The position numbers and the translations under genes are program-made. 64,000 nt of DNA from Bartonella taylorii (GTDB lineage: Bacteria; Pseudomonadota; Alphaproteobacteria; Rhizobiales; Rhizobiaceae): assembly GCF_023920105.1 (NCBI RefSeq), contig NZ_CP083693.1, positions 265,001-329,000 of the forward strand, written 5' to 3'. Shown piece by piece: positions 39,727-50,426 of this stretch. Below the pieces are notes generated by a model. That model did not search any database. It was given only the letters and a program-made list of their open reading frames with translations, and was not told where the DNA came from. The first letter of the stretch is position 1. Each line of letters begins with the position of its first letter.

Positions 39727-41358
39727 ATGAACTTGAAAAGAAAAATATTGAAGGGTAGCAGCTCTTTTGTTTCTGCTCTTATTTCCATGGGAATGTTTGT
39801 GCAACAAGTTGCAGCAAAAACGCCTGCCGATACTCTTGTGATGGCTTGGAATCTCGATGCAATAAGTACATTTGATCCTGCACAACTCAATGACCGTTAT
39901 GGAACTGAAATTGTTGTCAATGTTTGTGATAATTTAGTTGAATCCGCTAAAGATGATGCAACTAAAATGGTTCCTTCTTTGGCAAAGAGTTGGGATGTTT
40001 TAAGTGATGATCAGAGCACGGTAATTACTTTTCATTTGCGTGATGGTTTAAAGTTTAATGATGGTCGTCCTGCTGGTGCTCATGATCTTGTTTGGGGTAT
40101 GAGGCGGGTTGTTAAACTGAAGATGTCTAATGCTCCTACATTTAATGAATATGGTATCACAGAACAGAATGTTGATGAGGCCTTTCAAGCACCGGATGAA
40201 AAAACCGTAGTGATGAAATTTGATAAACCTTATCCAGCAGAACTTATTCTTAGCAATATTTCTACTAACCGTACTGTTGCTTTGCTGGATCGTGAGACAC
40301 TTATAAAACATGAACAAGATGGTGATATGGGAAACCGGTATTTGGCTAGCCATTCTGCTTGTGTTGGTCCTTATCAGATAAGTAGCTGGCGTCCTGGAGA
40401 AGCCCTTTTGTTGCATGCAAGTCCTAACTATTGGGGAGAAGCACCTAAATTGAAGAAGATTTTAATTCGCCATGTCGCGGAGCCTGGAACACAACGTTTA
40501 TTGTTGCAAAAACACGATATCGATGTTGCACGTAATTTGATGCCAGAGGATGTAGCAGATCTCCAAGCAACAACAGATATTAAAGTTGAAAGAGTGTTGG
40601 CGCCTTCCATGATCATATGGGGCTTTAATGCGACAAATTCTATTTTTGCCAATGAAAAGGTGCGTTTGGCGATGCGCTATCTTATTGATTATGAAGGACT
40701 TGGTAAGACCCTTCTTAAAGATGTTGGTGTTCCACGTGCAAGTTTTATTCCTCTTGGTAATTTTGGAGCTTTGGATGAAAAAGAAGGGCAACCCTTTAAA
40801 CTTGATCTTCAAAAGGCAAAGCAGCTTTTAACGGAAGCAGGTTATCCGAATGGTTTTGAGGCCAATATTTTTGCAGGTGCATCTCCTTATCCTTTTGCTT
40901 TGCCCATTGCTCAGTCCCTTCAAGACAATGCAAAAAAAATTGGCGTGCGTTTTAAAATTGAACGTTTTGTAGGTACGCAGTTGTTTTCAAAATTTTATGC
41001 ACGAGGTTTTGATACGATTTTTTTCGGATGGAATAATGGCTCTGGTGATCCCCATACAATGGCTTCACGTCTTATTTACAATCCTGATAATCGGTATGAG
41101 GCAAAAAATACAGGCTATGCTAGTTGGTGCCATGGGTATTTTGATAAAACTATGAATCAAAAGGTTCAGGATGCGTTGTTTGAAAAAGATCCACAAAAAC
41201 GGGCGCAAATGTATGCTGATTTGCAGCGTGAATTTATGCAAAAAGGACCTTATGCTTTTATCTATCAGACATATAATATTGTTGCTATGACACCTAATGT
41301 CAAAAAATGGGTTTGGAATAGTGCACCACATATTTTTTATAGTGCAATTGAAAAATAA
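39727..41358 (+). CDS. Peptide ABC transporter substrate-binding protein, copy 2
   Basis: A 543-residue paralogue of the gene at 37170, with identical length, signal peptide and ribosome site. Differences are spread through the protein, for example LDAISTFDPAQLNDRYG instead of LDSIETFDPAQINERYG, and NGSGDPH for NDSADPY near the C-terminus. The ligand pocket may therefore have diverged. No stop or frameshift is present in either copy, so both are probably functional. Confidence 0.9.
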   Translation: MNLKRKILKGSSSFVSALISMGMFVQQVAAKTPADTLVMAWNLDAISTFDPAQLNDRYGTEIVVNVCDNLVESAKDDATKMVPSLAKSWDVLSDDQSTVITFHLRDGLKFNDGRPAGAHDLVWGMRRVVKLKMSNAPTFNEYGITEQNVDEAFQAPDEKTVVMKFDKPYPAELILSNISTNRTVALLDRETLIKHEQDGDMGNRYLASHSACVGPYQISSWRPGEALLLHASPNYWGEAPKLKKILIRHVAEPGTQRLLLQKHDIDVARNLMPEDVADLQATTDIKVERVLAPSMIIWGFNATNSIFANEKVRLAMRYLIDYEGLGKTLLKDVGVPRASFIPLGNFGALDEKEGQPFKLDLQKAKQLLTEAGYPNGFEANIFAGASPYPFALPIAQSLQDNAKKIGVRFKIERFVGTQLFSKFYARGFDTIFFGWNNGSGDPHTMASRLIYNPDNRYEAKNTGYASWCHGYFDKTMNQKVQDALFEKDPQKRAQMYADLQREFMQKGPYAFIYQTYNIVAMTPNVKKWVWNSAPHIFYSAIEK

Positions 41359-41407
41359 AAGAGTATTAAGTTTATAAAATACGAAAAAGTATGATTACGA
41401 TATATTT

Positions 41408-41445
41408 AACGTATTGCAAAGCGTTTAAAAACTTCGCAATACGTT
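41408..41445 (+). terminator. Hairpin after binding-protein copy 2
   Basis: AACGTATTGC and GCAATACGTT form a 10-bp stem, extendable with one mismatch, about 50 bases past the stop. It is in the same relative place as the hairpin after copy 1 but has a different sequence. Confidence 0.55.
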
Positions 41446-41619
41446 GAATTTTATAGGTGATATGTTGATATGTTTTATAGAGAATTTCATTTCAAAACAT
41501 TCTCTTTTAGGAAGAGATTTCATTCTCATTAAAGATGTATTTGTGTGGATGTTAAGATTTAATATTTTAACTGTCGTTGATGCAATTTTATGAGATAGAA
41601 TAATGGTTGTGTGGATTTC

Positions 41620-41775
41620 CATACAATGGCTTTAGGTGTTATTTATAACTCTCATAATCGGTTTGAGGCTAAGAATATAGGTATCTGAATTGGTGCTAAT
41701 GGGTATTTAGATAAAAATATAAATCAAATGATTAAAGATGCAGTGTTGCAAAAAGATTCACAGAAACGGGTGTAA
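41620..41775 (+). pseudogene. 3' stub of a third binding-protein copy
   Basis: Broken-frame translation gives HTMALGVIYNSHNRFEAKN, then WCxxGYLDKNINQMIKDAVLQKDSQKRV. This matches the C-terminal part of the two intact copies (TMASRLIYNPDNRYEAKN, FDKTMNQKVQDALFEKDPQKRA). It ends 12 bases before the xseA start, so the ancestral order was binding protein then xseA. Confidence 0.8.
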
Positions 41776-41786
41776 AGAATTGAAAA

Positions 41787-43217
41787 ATGGTAAGTTTGTT
41801 TGGTGAAAAAATAGGTGCAACGAATGTAGCAGAATTTACTGTTTCCGAAATAGCAGGGGCTTTAAAGCGCGTTGTTGAAGAGAAATTTGGTTATGTGCGG
41901 GTGCGGGGAGAGATATCAGGTTATCGCGGGGCTCATGCTTCCGGTCATGCTTACTTTGCCTTAAAAGATGATAAGGCACGGTTGGAAGCGGTTATTTGGC
42001 GTGGCATTATGGAAAAGCTCAAATTTCCTCCCGAAGAAGGGATGGAAGTGATCGCTGTCGGCAAACTGACAACTTACCCGGGGTCATCAAAATATCAAAT
42101 TGTCATTGAGGCGCTTGAGCCAACAGGAGTTGGCGCTTTGATGACACTTCTAGAAAAGCGCAAGAAAAAGCTTGCAGATGAAGGTTTATTTGATGAATCC
42201 AAGAAAAAACCTTTGCCTTATATGCCGCGAATTATAGGTGTTGTGACATCACCAACAGGCGCTGTTATTCGTGATATTATTCATCGTGTATCAGATCGTT
42301 TTCCATTGCATATTTTGGTTTGGCCCGTCCGTGTTCAGGGGGAAACAAGTGGTCAGGAAGTGGCTGCTGCTGTTGAAGGTTTTAATGCTCTTCCTTTAGG
42401 AGGGCTTGTTCCAAAACCTGATCTTATTATTGTTGCACGGGGAGGAGGAAGTTTAGAAGATTTATGGGGATTTAATGACGAAGCTGTTGTTCGTGCTGTT
42501 TATGCGTCAGCTCTTCCGGTTATCTCTGCTGTTGGGCATGAAACAGATTGGACTTTGATTGATTATGTTGCTGATTGGCGCGCTCCAACTCCCACAGGAG
42601 CGGCAGAAAAGGCTGTTCCTGTTAAGCTTGATCTCGAAGTGTATGTTGCGTCTCTTGGTGCCCGTTTACGCAAGGGATTGGTGCGTTATTTTGATTTTCA
42701 TCAACAAAAATTGCGTGCTATTATAAGAGGGCTTCCGACTGTCGATCAACTTTTCGCTCTACCTCGGCGTGGTTTTGATGAAATTTCAAGTCGATTGCTG
42801 CGTGCTCTTCATGTGAGCTGCGATAAAAAACATTTTTCTTTTCATGCGCTTGCTATACGTTTTTCACCGCGTTTACTGAATACTGAAAAAGCGAAACGTA
42901 ATACAAAGGAGTATACTGCGCGCCTTCATCGTGCTTTTGTGCACAATGTGGAAAAACAACGTGCTCAGGTAGAGGTCGCGTTTAGGCTTTTAAAAAGCAC
43001 TTCGTATCAAAATATTTTAGAGCGTGGTTTTGTTTTGGCTTTGGGGCAGGATAATAAGCCCATTAAACGGTTGGTGCAGTTTCCTGAAACGGGGCAAATC
43101 AGTTTACGTTTTTTTGATGGTGAAGTTAGTGTTTCAACGCATGATCATGCTCTCAACCGATCTTCAAAATCTAAACGGATCAAATCGAAGCAAGATGATC
43201 AAGGAACGCTCTTTTAA
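41787..43217 (+). CDS. xseA: Exodeoxyribonuclease VII large subunit
   Basis: A 476-residue subunit of ExoVII, which with XseB degrades single-stranded DNA. The N-terminal OB-fold (about 15-110) includes [19 protein letters not shown] and a [12 protein letters not shown] strand. The catalytic domain follows, with [34 protein letters not shown] and [18 protein letters not shown], all diagnostic. A long helical C-terminal region precedes the Lys-rich tail. It is the only intact copy; two upstream copies are decayed. It is followed after 34 bases by tag. Confidence 0.95.
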   Translation: MVSLFGEKIGATNVAEFTVSEIAGALKRVVEEKFGYVRVRGEISGYRGAHASGHAYFALKDDKARLEAVIWRGIMEKLKFPPEEGMEVIAVGKLTTYPGSSKYQIVIEALEPTGVGALMTLLEKRKKKLADEGLFDESKKKPLPYMPRIIGVVTSPTGAVIRDIIHRVSDRFPLHILVWPVRVQGETSGQEVAAAVEGFNALPLGGLVPKPDLIIVARGGGSLEDLWGFNDEAVVRAVYASALPVISAVGHETDWTLIDYVADWRAPTPTGAAEKAVPVKLDLEVYVASLGARLRKGLVRYFDFHQQKLRAIIRGLPTVDQLFALPRRGFDEISSRLLRALHVSCDKKHFSFHALAIRFSPRLLNTEKAKRNTKEYTARLHRAFVHNVEKQRAQVEVAFRLLKSTSYQNILERGFVLALGQDNKPIKRLVQFPETGQISLRFFDGEVSVSTHDHALNRSSKSKRIKSKQDDQGTLF

Positions 43218-43251
43218 TACAATAAATGTGGTGCTCGATGAAGGGCTTCTT

Positions 43252-43821
43252 ATGGGGGCGGATGGAAAAGTTCGTTGTTCATGGGCAGGGACGGATCCAC
43301 TTTATTGTGCTTATCATGATAATGAATGGGGAAAACCTGTTTTTGAAGATCGCCATTTGTTTGAGAAAATTTGTCTTGAAGGTTTTCAGGCAGGGCTTTC
43401 TTGGCACACAATTTTAAAAAAAATCCCTTCTTTTCGAAATGCGTTTGATCACTTTGATTTTGAAAAAATTATGCATTATGATGAAGTAAAAGTGCAAATG
43501 TTGATGCAGAATAAAGGTATTGTTCGCCATCAAGGAAAAGTTCGATCGGTGCTTAATAATGCATTTAGAGCGCAGGAAATTATAACAGAGTGGGGGAGTT
43601 TGTCCCGCTATTTTTGGTCGTTTCAACCACCACAATCAGAGCGTTATAAAAAAATAGATTTTCAAACACTGTTGGCTAATCCCATAACACCTGCTTCTCT
43701 TCGCCTTTCTAAGGATTTGAAAAAACGTGGTTGGACATTCGTTGGTCCTACAATTTGTTATGCTTTTATGCAGTCCGTTGGGATTGTCAATGATCATCTT
43801 GAAGGGTGTTTTTGTCGATAA
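43252..43821 (+). CDS. tag: DNA-3-methyladenine glycosylase I
   Basis: A 189-residue helix-hairpin-helix glycosylase that removes 3-methyladenine from DNA. It shows the zinc-site and active-site residues: RCSWAGTDPLYCAYHDNEWG at the N-terminus with Cys, then LEGFQAGLSW, VRHQGKVRSVLNNA, and the C-terminal zinc ligands His and Cys in NDHLEGC. The start at 43252 follows GAAGGG at six bases; an earlier in-frame ATG at 43195 would overlap xseA. Probably co-transcribed with xseA. Confidence 0.92.
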   Translation: MGADGKVRCSWAGTDPLYCAYHDNEWGKPVFEDRHLFEKICLEGFQAGLSWHTILKKIPSFRNAFDHFDFEKIMHYDEVKVQMLMQNKGIVRHQGKVRSVLNNAFRAQEIITEWGSLSRYFWSFQPPQSERYKKIDFQTLLANPITPASLRLSKDLKKRGWTFVGPTICYAFMQSVGIVNDHLEGCFCR

Positions 43822-44039
43822 GTGTGCACTCTCCTTTCCTAGAGAGGATGTTATTCAATAGAACAATAAAAGAACATAGAATGGTCTTTTGATCGTTTAA
43901 TATGTTTTTTTGATTGAGTTAGTTGGTTCTGGATGTAATGGTGTAGTGTGGAGCTGTTATTGCATTGTTCTATTTTCTGAAATTTAATGAAATATATTTG
44001 TTAAATTTTTTGTTGAATATATGATGACTAGTATATTTT

Positions 44040-44400
44040 GGAGTGCCGATACGGTAACCATCACCAAGTGGGAAAAGGCACTTGCCGGCGCCTTTGACTT
44101 TTCTGAACATTGGAAAAGTTGAAACAAGGTTGCGGGATTATTGCTCAATGGTTTGGCAATTTATGGGATGATTTTAAGCAAAACCTTTCCAATTTTTGGG
44201 GTTGGTTGGGGAGTTTTTTGCCCGCGAAAGGCTTTCTTATGGTGCAAAATCCGGTATAGAACAGGCGAGGAAAGACTTGGCTAATTGGATGTTGATTGCT
44301 GACACTCATTACAAGGCTGAAGGATTTTTTTAAATCCTTGCCCCAACGTATCAGAGAATGGGTTGGCAGCATTGATTTATAGGACCAGTTTCATTGGTCA
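44040..44400 (+). pseudogene. Phage tail tape-measure protein remnant
   Basis: In shifting frames the plus strand reads SADTVTITKWEKALAGAFDF, then IAQWFGNLWDDFKQNLSNFW, then FFKSLPQRIREWVGSIDL. The last run is typical of the C-terminal end of tape-measure proteins of P2-like phages. Frameshifts and stops interrupt it. It is followed by a late-control gene D remnant, the usual tail gene order. Confidence 0.6.
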
Positions 44401-44494
44401 AGTTGGCTTTGCGGTAAAATACCCATTAAACTTATTGTGCAGTGAGAACAGCATTAGTGTTTCTATGGGTGTTTTGTTGTCGAATCGATTGTAA

Positions 44495-45236
44495 GTGTCT
44501 GGGGTAGCTATGGGGAGATTTTGCGCCTTTTGTGGCAAAAGTGCCTCTATGTATAAAGAAATCAAAGAACAAAGCAGTGAATATTTTGACTATAGAACCG
44601 TTGGTAAAATTGTTGAAATATTAGTTAAACGCCATGGGTATCAAGCAAAAGTGAATCAACAGTTCACTAAGAAACCTTTACCTTACATGATTCGTACGGA
44701 TCAATCGACCCATGATTTTTTAACACGGCTTGCCGACCGGGTGCAGGTGCGTTTTTTAATTAAAGACAATGAGTTTTTGTTTTTGAGCGATTACAGTTTA
44801 CCGGCATTAGCAATCCATAAATAGGACTTCTTTCATTGGGAATTTACCCTTGAGCCACGCACCCAATATGGCACCATTGAAGCCTCTTATTTTGATCATT
44901 CACCAAGAGCAGCAATGTCAAGTCAAGCATCAGACAGGTTTTATTGGTCCTGTGCGGCGTCTTCGTACTTGTTACACCAGCAAGGAAGAGGCTTTGACTG
45001 CAGTGGCATCAGAATCAGACCATCTATGCTGTGTTGTGGGGAGTGGTTCTTTGTCTTTCGAAGGGCAACCAGAAATCATGGCCGATCAGCCTCTAGTGTT
45101 GCAAGGGTTTCGGGCTGAAATCAATTGTCCATAGAAAGTCGCAACCGTTACTCATTGCTATGATAAGCAAAGCGGATATATCACAGAAATTACACTCGAA
45201 GCTCCAAAAAAGGGAAAAGAAAGCAGCGAAAAATAG
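44495..45236 (+). pseudogene. Phage late control gene D (tail protein) remnant
   Basis: The first 109 codons stay open (44495-44824) and include TVGKIVEILVKRHGYQAKVN and IRTDQSTHDFLTRLADRVQVRF, as in P2-like gpD baseplate hub proteins. After a stop the match continues in other frames: FTLEPRTQYGTIEASYFD, a middle part, and finally VATVTHCYDKQSGYITEI near 45140-45190. Decayed P2-type tail gene. Confidence 0.72.
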
Positions 45237-45649
45237 AAGTTGGGTTGGTTGCTCAGCCAACTGGGATAGTTTGCAACACATCCATCCGATGTAAGATAAC
45301 ACAACATCGCAGCCACTTCTTATCACTTGAAGCAATGAGAAGATGGCTAATATAGATGAAAGAGTGTTAAAAATGATGGATACACTTTGTGAAGAAACAT
45401 TAAAATCTGTTGTTTCTATAGAACCAGCTGCTGCTTATGTTGGTGGTAAAATCAAGTTGGTGAAGACTATGTAGTCGCGGCTTTGCTATTTTAGCATATA
45501 GCAATAAGCGAGTAAAAACATATAAATAGAGCACACCGTGAACGGAGGCGTCACAAACTCTTGTTGAAATATTGTCTAATATAGGTACAGTATGTCAGGC
45601 AACCGCTACTGCATTATAGAGATGAGCAAAATCCCTTTTAATAAACTTT
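45237..45649. other. Short spacer with a 43-codon frame
   Basis: No supported gene. A frame at 45343-45474 (begins MANIDERVLKMMDTL, ends KIKLVKTM) has no clear ribosome site; it could be a fragment of a phage protein. Confidence 0.35.
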
Positions 45650-45821
45650 TGTCAGTCTTGTCAGTTCTTTTTAGAACCTATATCATTTTTTTTAAATGAG
45701 AGAAAATTAAAATCATTATATTTCAATGAGTTAAGTTTTGTCAATTTTTCAAAATACAACTTATTAAAACAGCCATAACAAACAAATACAACTGTAAATA
45801 TATATTTGTCAGTTTGTGTCA
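45650..45821. repeat. Paired TGTCAGT repeats, left set
   Basis: TGTCAGT occurs at 45650-45656, 45659-45665, 45805-45811 and 45815-45821, in two pairs spaced 9 and 10 bases. The region is A+T-rich. The ~190 bases around it match, in inverted orientation, the segment near 47230-47430. Confidence 0.65.
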
Positions 45822-46481
45822 GTGCATTGAATCGACAAAAGTGATCATTTAGTGAATGATTAAAACATGTCTTATGAGAGTATGTGATCCTTTAAAGCCT
45901 TTCAAAAGAAAGGGATTATAATCATAATAAATGCTATCAAGACCATTATGGTTATGAGTTTTGGAGGTTTAGGGGGTGCTTCTTATACGTATTATTTTAT
46001 TTTTTTATCCAAAATAAAAGTTTATTATATTTCAAGTGGTTAATTTTATCAATTTTTCAAAAAACAATCTATATCAACATTACAACCTATAAATTCAACT
46101 AATGCTATATATTTTGTAGAGTTTTGGGGGAGTAAACACCTTCAAATCCTATAAGTAATATAAGAAAATGAATATACATAACTCTCTTTAAACAAAGCTT
46201 CTGATAACAATAAAGCTATCATTTTAGATTACGGTATAACCTCTTAAAGGCAATGTAAAAGAAGTGTATTCACTTTAAGATGGGATTTCTTAAAAGTCTT
46301 AAAGCAATTCAAATAAGAGTATCTAAAAGTGCAAGTTTTTTCTTTTTAGAATAACGCATATAAACACTCCTTTTAAGATTGTATGTAAGTAATTTAACAA
46401 GAGAGGTATAGATTAATGGTTATAAGACCTTATACCCCTTGTAAGGTTATCACACTCATTATGTGAGCATGCTTTATAAGT
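45822..46481. other. Gene-poor A+T-rich spacer
   Basis: About 660 bases of very A+T-rich sequence with no coding signal. Long A/T tracts could fit a replication origin or a decayed region, but nothing is diagnostic. Confidence 0.4.
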
Positions 46482-46941
46482 CTATTCAGTTTCTCTAATT
46501 TCCAATTTTGGTAGGTTCTTAACAATCTTCATTGTTTCTAAACTTACAGTAATAACCCTTTGAAACAATTCTAATGGATAAGCAGGGTTGCCAACGGTTT
46601 CAACAGCATAACGATTGGCATCATTCACAATGCCGCTCTTTTTATCAGCCTTAACACATTGACGACCCATTATCCATTCAAGAGCGGGTTTACCATTGAC
46701 GATATACTCATAAGCTTCAAGAGGGATGCCTGTCATGATGATATTGCTGTTATAAATAACAGTCGATTTATCTTTTTCCTTACTATTCTTAATTTTTGCG
46801 AATTTCATTTCAGTCACATAATAGAATTTCTCATAATTAGAGATCTCTGTAAATTTTGGATTACCCTTTTTTAAGGCACGGAATAAGATTCTACAGTTTC
46901 ATAATTCACGTGCAAATGATCCAGTTCACGCCCTGTTACAA
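46482..46941 (-). pseudogene. C-terminal remnant of a type ISP restriction-modification helicase
   Basis: The open part (46817-46482, 111 residues) contains YEYIVNGKPALEWIMGRQ, KSGIVNDANRYAVE and QRVITVSLETMKIV, a highly conserved end of large helicase/methylase proteins of the type ISP class. Upstream, in another frame, GRELDHLHVNYETVE continues the homology to about 46941. The rest of the large gene is gone. Confidence 0.6.
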
Positions 46942-47238
46942 CAGAGCTCCGTTTTCGTATAAGGGGTTTAATTATCTTCAAAAGAATCAAAACGAAGCTT
47001 ATTAAATCCATTTTGAACGAATTGAGAAAAAATGCAGAAAAATGCTAAAAAAGCGGATAAATTTTTTTCAAAAGAGTTTTTAAATGCTGTTTATCCGCAG
47101 CCCATGAGAGAGATCAGATCAGCAAAATAGTGAAATTTGCTGTTTATTTTATGGAAAAAAGACAAATGAAGCATGTGCTTTTAAAATATCATAATGATTA
47201 TTTTGATAGGTTTTATGAGTCACTAAAATAATCTAGTT

Positions 47239-47415
47239 TGTCAGTTCAATTTACAAACACAAACTGACAAATATGTATTATGGATTGTATTTAAGGTTAT
47301 ATTGTCGATATAGGTTGTATCGTTAAAATGCTAACATATTGAAATATAATGTTTTAATTTTTTTTCTCATTTAAAAAAATAATATAGGCTCTAAAAAGAA
47401 CTGACAACACTGACA
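47239..47415. repeat. Paired ACTGACA/TGTCAGT repeats, right set
   Basis: TGTCAGT lies at 47239-47245, and ACTGACA at 47263-47269, 47400-47406 and 47409-47415. With the left set this gives eight copies. The segment is an imperfect inverted copy of 45640-45830, including a shared stretch around TTCTTTTTAGA. It lies just downstream of the DUF3987 gene of island copy 1. Confidence 0.65.
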
Positions 47416-47539
47416 GCACTGGACAAAACTCTTCTGTTCAGATCACTCAGATCATTTGCTTTTGGAAAAAAGTTCCTTGATGAGAATGCCATAAAAAGAG
47501 TTTTGCGTGGTTGTCTTAAAGACTTCAAAAGAGATTTCT

Positions 47540-49130
47540 TTATTGTTTTATGCTGTTGTTTTTAACCAAAGGATGCCATTCATACCGTCTATCAGGACGC
47601 CGACCTAATTCATTCCCCTCTATAGGAAATTCACGAATATAGTTACAACGATATAAAAGCTCTAAAGCTTGCTTAACGGCTCCATTGTCTTTTAAAGACC
47701 TCCAACACCGTCTATAGATATCTCTTGCCGTAAAAACATTGGGTAAATGATCACAGCGCTCTACAATTAATTTTGCACGCTCTTCTGTTAATGTATCATT
47801 CGCCGCATAAAGACGTTTTGCATGACTTATCAAATATTTTTCCCAATACAAGGCTCTTTCAAGGGCATCTCTATTGATTTCAAAACGCCCCCCTTCACTC
47901 AATTCAAAAATCAATGCAAGGGTTGGTATGGTTTTATTCATTTTCAAAAGATGCGCTTGTAAACTTGATGAGAAATGACCTCCTTTGATTGTTCTTTGAA
48001 AATTTTCCCACCATTCACGAAACATTTCTTGAGCTTCAGCAGAAAAACGTATGGTAATAGGGTGTTTTGGTGATCCTAATGGTTTATCATAAAGAGAACG
48101 AAAAATCCTTTGATAACTTTCCCATGCCTTTTGATTGGGAGGTCTATCAACCCATAACCGCTCTTGTCGCTCATCGGGCCACACCAGCATTTGAAAGCGT
48201 TGCAATAAGCCGTCATTATTTGTTCCATGGTGCATTGCTTGAATGAGTGGAATAATGCGTGAAGGTTGAATGCCTCCAATTATGGATAAAGTGACATGAG
48301 GGATAAAAATGGTTCCACGCCCTATACGGTCATAGGTAAATTGATCATCTCCATTAAAAGCTGTTAGATAAAAAGCACGGTCTGATTGATATTCCTTACG
48401 TTCCAAATCGGATAAAAAACCAGATAATTCATCACGAACCAACAATAAACCACGGGGGTTTTCTTTTAACAATTCCCCAAGCTTTTCGACGGTCACATCG
48501 TTGACAATAAGACGTCGTTTATTAAGCGTGTCATCTTCCTCACTTTCTTTATATTCAAGAGATTGAGAAAGAAGAGCAAGGGCTTGTTCCTCGTCTTGAT
48601 CTTTGAGTGCTTTGTAGGCTTGTTTTTTCTTTTCTCTTTTGTCTAATTCAATAAGAATATCTTTTGTTTCTTGCTGTTTTTTCTTCTTTTCCTCTTGAAA
48701 AACATCGAGAGGTGCTAAAGCAGCTTCCATGGTATCTGTTTTCATAGTTGAAGGTTCCCCCACAATGGCACCCCAGAGATTAGGAACAATTTTCCAATTG
48801 GCATGTTGTTTTGGAGCAACCCGCACGCCATTGCCAATGACAGCAGCCAAACCACAGAGAGCAGAGACAGCAATAAAATCCATTGGAGCTTGTTGACGCT
48901 CTGAAACGTCATAAATATAGTTCATGAATGACATTGGCAGCTGTAATGGATTAAAAGGCTCGACGGGTAAAAGAAGCTGTAGCAATCGGTTTTAATTGCC
49001 CCCAACCATTTTGTTGCAAGGCTTGTTCATAAGGAATGGCTTTTAAACAAGTATTATCGTTTAAAGAGGCATTATCGTTATCATTGACGGGGGTATTTTC
49101 ATTATTGTGTTGTAAATGACTATCTTTCAT
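47540..49130 (-). pseudogene. DUF3987-type phage/satellite replication protein, frameshifted start (copy 1)
   Basis: The main frame (48985-47540, 481 residues) is a DUF3987 protein. It has a P-loop-like run GEPSTMKTD near residue 77, a Lys/Glu-rich coiled coil (about 98-155), LLVRDELSGFLSDLE and FMLVWPDERQ-type downstream motifs (here QMLVWPDERQERLW), and a winged-helix-like C-terminus. Its natural N-terminus lies in another frame, starting MKDSHLQHNNENTP at 49130. It is joined by a one-base frameshift near 48980, where IATASFTRR... should run into LLPVEPFNP. The same break is in copy 2. Such proteins sit beside primases in phage satellites. Confidence 0.7.
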
Positions 49131-50023
49131 AGTTCCCTCTTTTGAGAAAGTAATACGTTATTAAAATCGGCTCCTTTTGGAGCTTGCATGATAAAGACTT
49201 CAAAGCCTTGGCTATAAGCACGTGCAGCTAGGGTAAAACCTGCTTTACGCCCCGCATCATCCCCATCCATTGCAATGGTGAGACGGGATTTAGTATCGGG
49301 TAAATTCACACGCATCATGCCACTGGTTGAAAGGGACGCCCAAATTAATGGGCTCTGATAACAACCCAGATAGCAGAGCCAGACCGGTTTCAATGCCCTC
49401 ACAAATGACCAGATGTTTGGGATTGGCTTGACTTAAATGCACCGCGCCACCCGTTACAGATCCCAACATGGCTTTTTCTGGTTTTTGGTCTGTTTTGCAG
49501 CCATTGTCTTTTAAAAAGGTTCTATGAATGGCAAAAGAGCCAGCACCCTTAACAAGAGCGACCAACGCGAGTAGCGTAATCCCTAAAGGGTGTGGACATT
49601 TGCTATGAAAGCATAAATCAGTAGGCAAATCACATGTATACCCCGCATACGTAAATAGGTTTCTGCTAAAGTATTTTTGATTGGTTTGCTTTGTAGCCAA
49701 ATTGCTTTTGCTCTCTCTGCTTTCTGTTTTGCTCGTTTGAGATCAGTACAAAACTGTTTTGAGAAAGAGAGCGTCTGATTATAAGCTTTATCAAAAAAGG
49801 CTTGTTTTCCAAGCAAGCCAATTCTAATGAGTGCTTGTATGATCTCTCTAAAAGAGCAGCCAGCATAACAAGTGAGTAAAAGACGCCCATCATGTCCATT
49901 GGCAAGGGATAAGCTAGGTAGCCTATCATCATGAGCAGGACAACAGGCTATCCCATAATATCCATGCCAAACACCACGTAAGGCACGTGTAATATCCTGC
50001 GCATTCTTAAAAGAACACATCAT
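49127..50023 (-). pseudogene. Primase/TOPRIM protein broken in two places (copy 1)
   Basis: Three overlapping frames make one P4-type DNA primase. The N-terminal zinc-finger part (50023-49583) has CCPAHDDRLPSLSL and LLTCYAGCSF. The middle frame (to 49290) includes HLVICEGIETGLALLSGL. The last frame (49402-49127) has the TOPRIM run LTIAMDGDDAGRKAG. Frameshifts lie near 49640-49680 (RMRGIH/YTCDLPTD) and near 49330 (LLSEPINLG/ASLSTSGMMR). Its stop overlaps the start of the DUF3987 frame. Identical damage is in copy 2. Confidence 0.75.
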
Positions 50024-50024
50024 T

Positions 50025-50219
50025 TTAAATCCTATAACGTTGCTGTTTTGCTTTCTCGATTACATTGATAAGATCCGATTGTAACCAACGCGATAAGAAA
50101 CCAAATTTTAGAGGTTTGGGGAGAGAGCCATTGGTTACATGACGTCGGAATGTTGAGACACTCATATGAAGCAATTTTGCACTTTCACGGTCTGTCAAAA
50201 GAATATCATTTTCTGTCAT
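50025..50219 (-). CDS. AlpA-like helix-turn-helix regulator (copy 1)
   Basis: A 64-residue protein starting MTENDILLTDRESAKLL, six bases after an AAAGGA site. The winged helix-turn-helix pattern LLHMSVSTFRRHVTNGSLP is that of AlpA/excisionase proteins, which control excision of P4-like islands. It lies between the primase and integrase genes and is intact in both copies. An in-frame ATG 19 codons earlier is less likely. Confidence 0.78.
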   Translation of the reverse strand: MTENDILLTDRESAKLLHMSVSTFRRHVTNGSLPKPLKFGFLSRWLQSDLINVIEKAKQQRYRI

Positions 50220-50426
50220 ACTAAAATCCTTTCTATCAAAAAATGAGAACAAATCATAACTATTTATTAACCACATTTTGGTTCATTTTTGAAGGTATTT
50301 TAATCATAGAAAACAATATATTATTATAGTTTTTCTAATGTGATAATTTATGAATCTTATTGAGAAAGAATGAGAGAAAAGAGAGCTAAAGTTATCCACA
50401 GATAATGGGGTTATTCACCCCATATC

